This document shows, piece by piece, positions 55,984 through 64,000 of a stretch of DNA of 64,000 nucleotides (its first letter is position 1; each line of letters begins with the position of its first letter). Under the pieces are notes generated by a model, which had not been told where the DNA came from, searched no databases, and worked only from the letters and a program-made list of their open reading frames with translations. The stretch comes from Cliona cf. orientalis (lineage: Eukaryota > Porifera > Demospongiae > Clionaida > Clionaidae), in the NCBI GenBank assembly GCA_963930775.1, contig OZ005690.1, positions 1,180,001 through 1,244,000 on the forward strand, given 5' to 3'. Both the position numbers and the translations under genes were made by a program.

Positions 55984-56843
55984 TGTACGTAAGCAAACCA
56001 ATTGCTTTAATTTGCTACTCGGTATTGATATAAGTAGAGATTGAATTGAGTGATCAATGCCAGGTCAGAGACTGTTGGCAATGCTTGCTGTAGAACTGCA
56101 ACTGCAGATTAATGAGTTTTGATCTGACTGAACTCAACCCCCTGCCTTTATAGCAAAGTCCAATTGGTGATTTCATGGTACAATAATTTGCAACATCCTT
56201 CCGCTTCAAATCTCTGCTTGCGCTTCCGAGTATTTCAGTTGCATGAATATGGGGAAAGGACACGACTTGCTAAGTACACTCACTGAGGGGAACTGGATGT
56301 ACGCATTCTCTGCTTGACTACACTGCTGCTTAATGATCAGTAACAATAATATTCAAGAAATACACCGACAATAATTATTTTGAAGTATTGCTATGGAATT
56401 ATTGATTGTGACACTATACATTTATATAGTGGCATGATCTGATCAAGCTTGGGGGAGGGGGGAGTTATACTTATGGTTCAATCGAGATTACAGCAAGTGG
56501 ATTCTTGCCCACGCCACTTTATTTTGGAAGTACATGCAATACTATACATGTATACACGGTGTATAGCTAGTACAATGCATGAAGTCTTCTATGCATGCTC
56601 TTATTTATTACTACTTTTGACCCTTAGACTACCAGTACTAACCTATTTATAGCTACCTCCACATGAAGATTTGTGGAGGCAAAATGGATACGAAAGAGCT
56701 CAGCTATATAGCACGCAACACTAACAGTGTTGGAAGTAGGGTGAAAAAAGATCATAATATTATTATATAGTTCACAAAAATTAATAATGAAATTTAGCCT
56801 GCACATGTACAGAGTGTTAAATTTTAATAAATGTTCAGAATTG
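55984..56843. other. Spacer between the two secreted-protein paralogues
   Basis: AT-rich, with no convincing frame or inverted repeat. It must contain the promoter of paralogue 1 (downstream on the minus strand) and the 3' end of paralogue 2. No defined motif was seen. Confidence 0.4.
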
Positions 56844-58839
56844 TCAAGAGCACAGCACGACATCGGAGCATCTACCCCACACGAGCGCACACACATTTTG
56901 TAGAGACTGATATACTGGGCTGGTTGTGTTGTATGGCGAACTGTCTTCACAGTTGTTCAAAACTCGGCTGTTAATCCAGGTACAGTAGTCAATAAAGAGA
57001 CTGCTACAGCCGGTGTCGATTTTGATATCGACTTTGGTTTCTTCGAGAGCTTTAGCAAAGTTGAGTCTGTGGAGCAACTGCTTTGCTTGGTTTAGGTCGA
57101 TGTCTGTGCAGTCTCCAACTCCTATGCCACTAGCTTCAAGCTAAATATATAGGAAGGGAGGGGGAAGATGGAGGGAGAGAGGGGGAGAGGAAAGAGGGGG
57201 GGGGGGGGGCCGAGAGACACAGAGAGAGAGAGAGAGAGCGAGAGAGAGAGGGGGGGGGGAGACACAGAAAGAGAGAGAGTGTAACAATATCACTTTGATA
57301 ATATCTAGAAATATACATTAATTTTTTTGCTTGCTCACCCATTGACAAGCGTCCCTTGCAACACGATTGAAGAGTGAGTTGCTCACGTTGTGGTATAATC
57401 CTGAGCTGCTAACATCTTCCAGCCTCTCTCTCATCAGAATTAGTTTTGTCAGTGATCGGATCGCTAGTGAGAGCTTACTGCTGTACACCCTTCCAGGTCG
57501 AAATAGTGTCATTAGCTGCAAAAATTATGAGAATGTTGAAATCATGGTTAATTTTGCATAGATCAACTGTTAATTTTATTAATGCATAATCAGTTTTAAT
57601 CCACCCAATCAAGAAAAGGACCAAAGTTAGGAGAGTTACTCAATTTGCTAACAAAACGACCATGAAGTGTTTTGATGTATATACCGTATAGTGGGAAATT
57701 TTCGAGCGAGAAAACTTTCGCGGATTGGTAGGAAAGGAGCATTTCGAGGAGAAAACTTTCGCGGAATGTTAAAACTGGTCGCATAGTGGGTGTGGCATGC
57801 CTAGAATTTTGTGGAGAAAACTTTCGCAGATGGCGGGAAAATCGCGAAATTCGTGCAAGTTTTCTTCTTCAAAGTTTCCCGCTATACGGTATATCACAAT
57901 TGGAAATACCCATTCAATTTGATGCAACTAACTGTACATCAACTTCAAGGAAATGAATGTCATAATATTTTGTGTCCACGCAAGAATCGAACGACACTAG
58001 CAATAAATAAAGTTGTGGGCAGGATATAGCTACACTCACAACACTCACACATACCTGGTCATTGTTCTCTCCTTCGTCCAGTTAGGAGAGTACAGTAACT
58101 CAATTTGCTAACAAAACGACCATGAAGTGTTTTGACGTATATATATCACGGTTGGAAATACCCTTTCAATTTGATGCAACTACCTATACACACCACATGT
58201 TAACTTCCAGGAAATGCATATAATATTATGTGTCCACGCAAGGATCGAACGAGACCAGCAATAATATTATTTGTGGGCAGGATATAGCTACACTCATAAC
58301 ACTCACACATACCTGGTCATTGTTCTCTCCTCGTCCAGTTAGGAGAGTACAGTAACTCAATTTGCTAACAAAACGACCATGAAGTGTTTGACGTATATAT
58401 ATATCACGGTTGGAAATACCCTTTCAATTTGATGCAACTACCTACACACCACATGTTAACTTCCAGGAAATGCACATATGTATGTGTCCACGCAAGGAAA
58501 GAGACTAGCATGCAATAATTAGCGGATTTGCAGGCAGGATATACACTCATAACACTCATACACACACACACATACCTGGTCATTGTTTTCTCCTTCGTCT
58601 GCCAGATTGATGTAACTCAATTGTGCCTCAACCGCATCCAGGACCTTCAACTGCTGTGGCTCTGCCCTGTCATAGTTCTCACCGTACTCAATGCAGTCAT
58701 CAATGGCTGTTCGAGGGCAGGCTGTAGAATACTGCATTGGAATCATGACCACCACCATGATCAGGAGGAGCGAAAACGGCTTTTGAAACGATAGGCATTG
58801 TTGAAACTGTGACGATGAGTCTGACTTGATGAAGACCAT
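56844..58839 (-). CDS. Secreted cysteine-containing protein, family unknown, paralogue 2 (245 aa)
   Basis: Exons (minus): 58839-58576 (264 bases; an in-frame ATG at 58863 is also possible), 57515-57339 (177), 57140-56844 (297, ends TGA), all phase 0. There is a hydrophobic signal segment (FSLLLIMVVVMIPM). Shared with paralogue 1: KVLDAVEAQLSYINLA at the end of exon 1, LTKLILMRERLED in exon 2, RDACQW at its end, DCTDIDLNQAKQL, YCTWINSRVLNNCED and NVCA in exon 3. The overall sequence is well diverged, so this is an old duplication retained by selection. Function unknown. Intron 1 contains a tandem repeat carrying copies of the exon 1 splice donor (listed separately). Confidence 0.7.
57180..57275. 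repeat. G/GA-rich simple repeat
   Basis: G-runs and GAGA stretches lie just upstream (in gene sense, downstream) of exon 3 of the minus-strand gene, in intron 2. On the transcript strand it is a pyrimidine tract close to the acceptor at 57141-57142. Confidence 0.8.
57630..58620. repeat. Tandem repeat of about 260 bp carrying exon 1 splice-donor copies
   Basis: Three units share ACTCAATTTGCTAACAAAAC, GACCATGAAGTGTTTGACGT-type sequence and TTCCAGGAAATGCA. The first is interrupted by a MITE. Each unit ends with a copy of the last 20-odd bases of exon 1 plus donor (minus strand GAGAACAATGACCAG then GTATGTGTG): donors at about 58054, 58314 and the real one at 58575. Confidence 0.75.
57682..57892. 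mobile_element. MITE, TATAGTGGGAAATTTTCG family
   Basis: ACCGTATAGTGGGAAATTTT at the left and TTTCCCGCTATACGGTAT at the right are inverted. GAGAAAACTTTCGC occurs three times inside. It is related to 6205-6410. It interrupts the first unit of the tandem repeat, so it inserted after that repeat began to form or was not copied with it. Confidence 0.85.
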
Positions 58840-58864
58840 GCTTTGAGCCTGGCAGATAGCCAAC

Positions 58865-59990
58865 TTCGATTAGTTTGCTCCCGTAAAAGAAAAATCTTTT
58901 AGTTTACAGCTTTCTAATTCAGCTTTAGCTGCTATAATACTATGGCTAGTTAGTTATTTTTCCGGCTGCAAAATCTAGAGCGATATAAACCACAAGATTG
59001 ACAGCTTTTCACACCCACACGTGCTCAGTTAATTCTATTCGCAAATAGCATGATTTTTTATAGTGGACTATGCAGCCATCCAGCGCTACGCGGCATGCAA
59101 TGTTCACGTGACAAAATTAATTTTAAGTATGAGTCAGAGAGCCAATACCATGGAGACACGAAAACTTTAAGACTCAGTGTGAAAACTTTGCAAAATTAAT
59201 TGCACGTAGCTATGGCATTAGTACGTAATATTTACTATTATGATACCATACATAATGGTACTAAATTTTGCATGTACATGTATATAGTTCAAAAAGAAAG
59301 CGATCGAGGCATATAGTAGCAGCCTTATGCAATTCCTTATAAGGAAGTACAGGCTGAAAATGGAACACCTTACAAGTGCCCCCAGTGTTGCTAAGCACTG
59401 GAGGGTTTTAAGAAGAGAGAATGCACTGGCAGTGACACCCAATATCCTATTGTATGGAAACATCGTAATGCTGCAACGCTCGCTGGAAGCTAGTTGAGTG
59501 GGATGCAGCTATTTGCTATAACTATAGCATGCATGTGGGCTGCGTGGGTAAGAATGCATGTGCAATGGCAAGTATAATTAATATGCAGAGCTATAGTATA
59601 AGTTACTGTAATATAATCTAAATTAAAGTACCATTTCTATTATTATGATCTAGGAAGTGAAGAATTCACTGTCAGCAGTTTTTACTGTTGTCTTGCATTG
59701 AAACATGTTCAGTGGAGATATATTTACATGATGAGAATAATCTACTCGAATTCCCATAATTATTTCCATATTGCATAATTATGCATGTTGTCTTAGTTAT
59801 TTTTCGATGATCATACGAATGAAGAATAGGAGAGCCCCCACCCACTCATAAGTATATTATACTTATCCAATACGTGGAAAAATAAAATCTGATGAAATGC
59901 CATGCACATGTATACATGCAATCTCTTAATTATGGTTCATGAAAGCTATTTATTAATATAGTTTTATAGCCAAACCGGTTCCATTCCTTA
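58865..59990. other. Intergenic spacer
   Basis: AT-rich sequence upstream of paralogue 2 (minus strand) and downstream of the gene at 60-63 kb. A few short frames exist, none with a recognisable domain. CACGTG occurs near 59021 in the paralogue 2 upstream region. Nothing else is supported. Confidence 0.4.
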
Positions 59991-59991
59991 C

Positions 59992-61600
59992 GCCACTGAC
60001 ACGGGTCCATTCCCATAACTCATGTTGGATGTCTTGTACATATGGGGAACCGCTTGAAGAAGAGAATTATCGGGTGCTGTAAAAAACCAAGAACAAAAAA
60101 ATGCATGCATGCATACATGCAAATTTAATTATTTTGTAAATTCCAGAAGCATTCAAAAATATCTAAGTTACTATAGGGGAACCATCTCCAGTATACATGT
60201 ACCTTATCTGGCGATCTATACATCCTATGCAATCGAGAAAAAGCCAAAGGCACTTGACTAGCGAAGAACAGATCTAGACAGCAAGCTCATGTCACGCGGC
60301 ATGCACACAAATATTAACTAAATTTGCTATGTATGCAGTACTTGACTGGAGGGCATCATGGAGCTATTGGGGATGTATGTACGTGTATATTATTGAAAGT
60401 TGTTTATTGCATGGAAAGGGATCTCTTATAATGGTAATTATTATTACAGCCTACAGGGGCGGATCCAGGGGGGGGGGAGTCATGGGGGGCAGATGACCCC
60501 CCCTTCCAGGCCTGAATATCTTGTACCAGCTTGCTGTGCTTGGCTAAGCAGCCAGCTTTACCACCCTCCCTTCAACTAATGAACCTTGATCTGACACAAA
60601 ATATAGCTAAAAATCTGTTTGTACGATGAAAAAGTCGGGTTCCAATGACATCTCGGGCTGTTTGTCTCGTTCGCGGCAACAATGTGGGCGTGGTCTTCAC
60701 AAAAGTGGGCGTGACCAAAAATTTCACGCGCGCTTTGCGCGCGATTATTTACTTTATGACCCCCCCTACTTGATGTCCTGGATCCGCCCCTGGCCTAGGG
60801 CGTTAGCTGCATGCAGTCATGAAAGAGCTAGAGACAAAGAAAGAAAACAATGAGTTTCAGCGTTTACCTATGTCTAGTTGATTAGTGCTAAGCCTTTACA
60901 TGTGCTCACATGCATGCATATCAAGAGACAGATATGGCTTTGTTTCTAGATCAGCTCATGCAGGGGTTACCTAAACATCTCTAAATAAACTAAGTTAACC
61001 TCAGATCCTAGACGCAAATGGTGATAAATCAGTGATAGACGGAGGGCACACAGCAAATTATCCTAGATTGGAGCATGCGTGAACATAATATTACATAAGA
61101 GATCTAAAAGACATACATGCTATTCTACAGTTGATTTGTGCTATATAGAACTATTACATTATTTCGTGCACGCATGCATGTTAATAGCTATATGACTATA
61201 GTCGAGTCAGCCATGCGTAATTTCTAGCTAAACCTTCATCAAACGTTGACAAATTCTCCGACGGGTACGTGCCAGTAGCTAGCGGGCACGTTACACGCAG
61301 CAAATCGTCCCAGCTTGGCGCATGCATGTACATGTAGCTATACAACATTACATAAGAAACGGCTACTGTGGCACATGGTGCAATGCAAGCTTTCATGGAT
61401 TGAATTCGTGGATAGATCCGCTGCCAATTATTGATGTAGTGCCTTGCACATTAGCTAGCACACGCTATAGCACTGATAAGGTGATACTGGATGCGATCTT
61501 ATTGGAGTTGCTTGAAGGCCTGGGTGGCAACTCCACGAAAATTTCAGATACTGATCTCTCTCTCTCCCTCTCCCTCCCTCTCTCTCTCTCCTCCCTCTGA

Positions 61601-61669
<69 letters not shown>

Positions 61670-63005
61670 TTTCAGGGTTTTTGATACCCTACTACTATTA
61701 ATATAATATCCTAAGCTAGTTAGCATCATAATAAACCATGGCTGATTGCTTCCAGCCATGCATTCAGTCCTATATGTCAGGACTCGTTTCTTTCTGCCGT
61801 ATCGACCGCGACTGATACAACCATTCTCATAAATCTAAGAATGTAAGTTGGCGTGTATACATAATATATACACGGCATTATCATAATTTTGGGTAATGTA
61901 TACTTAGCACATATCACTCGCTCGAGTGCGAAACGCTGAGTATGCAAAGATGTACATGTATAACATAATAATTATGAAGTTACGGGTGTGAGCATAATCA
62001 AGGAAGATTGATCACCAACCCACACTTCAGTTGAAATGACTTCCCCTGCCTCCTACCTATACCCAATCGACCAGGTTTGTTTGATATGATATGCAAAGTA
62101 AAGCAAATGTTATTATTACTATTACTATGCTACGTCAGTAGGTGATTATTTTTGCCTCAACATTGTTCAGCTACTGGAGATGTACTGGCATAATATTATG
62201 TAATCATAGCAATCAAGCCAAATACATAATACAAAACACTTGAGAGTTATAATTAGTAAGTTAGAGCGATATTATTGCCGGAAATATTGGCGGGAATTAA
62301 ATTTGGCGATTGAGCCCAAAATCGCTATTGCAAGAATATTAGCGAATTTAAATTTGGCGGTTCAGTACAGGATCGCCATACATATATAATATTATGCAAG
62401 TAGGAAATTTTGGCGGAGTTTAATTTGGCGGTTGTAACATAGACCGCCAAACCACCAAATTTCCGGCTATACGATAGATAGATACTGACCTTTGACCTTT
62501 ATGGTGGACTCGATGGGACAGTGAAAGAGTTCCCTTCGCTTCTCCTCCGGACAAGCAGTGAATGTGTCAGCATAGCAGCTCCGAAGACCACTGTTGAAAA
62601 ACGTAGTTTTGTGTAAATCATACAAAAGAGATCACAATACAGTAGCTATAGGCTATAGAGCTACGTAAGTAAGCTATGAAATTTGAAAATAATTATTCAT
62701 GCCAGTAGCTATTAAAGTTGTGAAAATTAGTTAGTATCCATAGGAAATAGCATCCTCTATCAATTAATTGTGAAGCTAAATGAAATTTTTTTCATGCCAA
62801 AAAATTTAATAGTAATTTTTTTATTATTAAGTGTGACTATTAGTATCCACAGGTTAATGATTTACTTTGTGACTGGTTGCAGTGACATTGGCAGTCGAGG
62901 TATTGTCGTCCCGGTACGGAACATTGTCCTGTCTCTCATTGGTCCGGGGTCCGTTTGGTTCAGTCGACGAGGGAGGGGGTTCACCGTCATGCCGTGACCC
63001 CACGC
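59992..63005 (-). CDS. 3' part of an unidentified gene (three exons; continues beyond the window)
   Basis: Exons (minus): 63005-62866, 62590-62490, about 60082-59992 (TAA). All have AG/GT sites and their phases fit (0, then 2, then 1). The joined frame is open and ends in YGNGPVSVA. The middle exon has three cysteines in RSCYADTFTACPEEKRRE and FHC; the last is short. A possible further upstream exon ends near 63707 (minus strand CTTGTCAG acceptor at about 63751). No domain is recognised. Evidence is splice-site and phase consistency only, so false assembly of chance exons is possible. Confidence 0.38.
60454..60792. mobile_element. MITE, CAGGGGCGGAT family, copy 2
   Basis: CAGGGGCGGATCCAGG and CCTGGATCCGCCCCTG are inverted and flanked by a 5-base direct repeat GCCTA (60449-60453 and 60793-60797). 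It shares with the copy at 24096 the internal GCGCGCAAAGCGCG-type palindrome and GTGGGCGTG motifs, and the same target duplication length. Confidence 0.92.
61556..61669. repeat. CT microsatellite
   Basis: (CT)n with a short TCCCTCTGAGTCTG interruption near 61595. It lies in the large intron of the minus-strand gene model, or intergenic if that model is wrong. Confidence 0.9.
62270..62476. mobile_element. MITE, CGTATAGC(C/T)GGAAA family, copy 3
   Basis: ATTGCCGGAAATATTGGCGG at the left and TTTCCGGCTATACG at the right are inverted. The interior matches the copies at 4548 and 49904 closely. Its right end is 14 bases from the putative exon edge at 62490. Confidence 0.82.
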
Positions 63006-63378
63006 CTGCATGTAAAGTACATGTACCGTAACAAAAAAATTTCATTTAGCACAAAGTGACGAAAATAAAAATTTAATGTGAAACTAGTTTACTTGTACTA
63101 ATTTATATATGGCCCGGTTTGATACATGAAATTTTCTAATGCAAATATTTTGCAACGAGATTATGGATACTATACATGTACATACATGTGCATACATGTA
63201 CATGTGAGGGGGCGGAGGGGAAAGGTTAGGAAGTGATACTATGGCATCAGCAAAAACAAACGCAATGAGAGGCAGAGCAGTTAACGTGTTTGTATGCATG
63301 TGCATGCGTGCATGTATGAAGGGGGCGGGGGGAGGACTCTGGGGGAATTACAAGTGATTGAATTGATACATGATTATA

Positions 63379-63671
63379 CAGTGGAACCCCCTCTTTTCCG
63401 GACACCCTTGGGACAGTTTTAAGTATTCTAATTAATTAAAGAAGGTATCCTCATTTCAGTGGTAGTTTTATACACTTTTCTATGTAACTGGGACCACGCA
63501 TGCATGGTGTCCTGATTAAAGGAGCTGTCCTCATTTCAGGGGTATATAGTACTGTACATACATGTAATATCTCTTTAATTTGTAGCTGGGACCATGCATG
63601 GTGTCCTGATTAAAGGAGATGTCATCATTTCAGGGGTGTCCTTATAGAGGGCGTGGGAGGGGGTTCCACTG
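63379..63671. mobile_element. Tc1/mariner-type MITE (CAGTGGAACCCCC ends)
   Basis: CAGTGGAACCCCCTC at the left and GAGGGGGTTCCACTG-type sequence at the right are inverted and flanked by TA on both sides. Internal GGTGTCC(T/G)GATTAAAGGAG units are repeated. A fragment with the same CAGTGGAACCCC end and related ACGGACACC units is at about 31076-31275. Confidence 0.82.
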
Positions 63672-64000
63672 TATTGTAAAAAATATGTCAACTAGTTATA
63701 ACTGCCACCATGAGAGGAAGCGATTGCTGAGGTTGATCGAGCGTATCTGACAAGATATACAAAGGACAAAGGACAACTTCAAAATAATAACATTATACTT
63801 AGCTAGTTGTCTTTCACCATCCAACAAAATTGAAATAGGATCGATTAGGGGACACCCAGCACTGCATGACACAGGGGAAATCTCGGATCAAACTAACTTA
63901 CAGCAATTACTTTACGTCAATGCTCATGGAACTAACTCCAGAATTTGATATAATATAATTTATTGATATTTTAGTATAGTTCCAAGAAGTACAATGAAAT

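Noticed and set aside
59218-59463. 81-codon minus-strand frame in the spacer
   Set aside because: No domain, no splice context and no paralogue; likely chance.

Overview
This is eukaryotic, animal-type DNA. It has multi-exon genes with GT-AG introns (many only 36 to 70 bases), AT-rich spacers, long CT/GA microsatellites and many short inverted-repeat elements (MITEs). The NACHT/LRR/Roc/Death receptors and the tyrosine-recombinase retrotransposon suggest an early-branching invertebrate. A sponge is my best guess, from family knowledge rather than from any sequence search.

Region 1 (0.8-33.3 kb, + strand) is the remarkable part. A complete Mediator subunit 25 gene (MED25: vWA, Q-rich, activator-interaction domain, Q-rich tail) is followed by two very similar genes. 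Each begins with a long NACHT-LRR-Roc/COR-like-Death receptor. Each then continues, in one reading frame across conserved splice sites, into a copy of the 3' half of MED25 (ACID domain and Q-rich tail, without the vWA). The three models contain 17, 16 and 15 coding exons, total 4542, 7056 and 8415 coding bases (1513, 2351 and 2804 aa), and keep phase at every junction. The downstream fusion carries a diverged MED25 tail, while the middle one has a tail nearly identical to MED25. This fits unequal recombination between MED25 and a pre-existing receptor-MED25 fusion. If transcribed as modelled, these proteins would join an innate-immune-type sensor to the transcription-activator docking surface of Mediator.

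Region 2 (33.3-53.7 kb): an intronless astacin metalloprotease with C2-like and EGF modules (minus strand) is divergently paired, 263 bases apart, with FNBP4 (formin-binding protein 4; 22 coding exons, 6195 coding bases, two WW domains, plus strand). FNBP4 intron 5 holds an almost complete 4.9 kb DIRS-type retrotransposon (gag-like, RT/RNase H, tyrosine recombinase, inverted terminal repeats, internal complementary region) whose edge lies 6 bases from the splice donor.

Region 3 (53.7-64 kb, minus strand): two paralogous three-exon genes encode secreted cysteine-containing proteins of a family I do not recognise. The 3' part of another cysteine-containing gene follows and runs out of the window. 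MITEs of several families are spread throughout. Several are present in one duplicate and absent at the matching place in another, which gives relative insertion times. No tRNA, rRNA, CRISPR or bacterial-type feature was seen.
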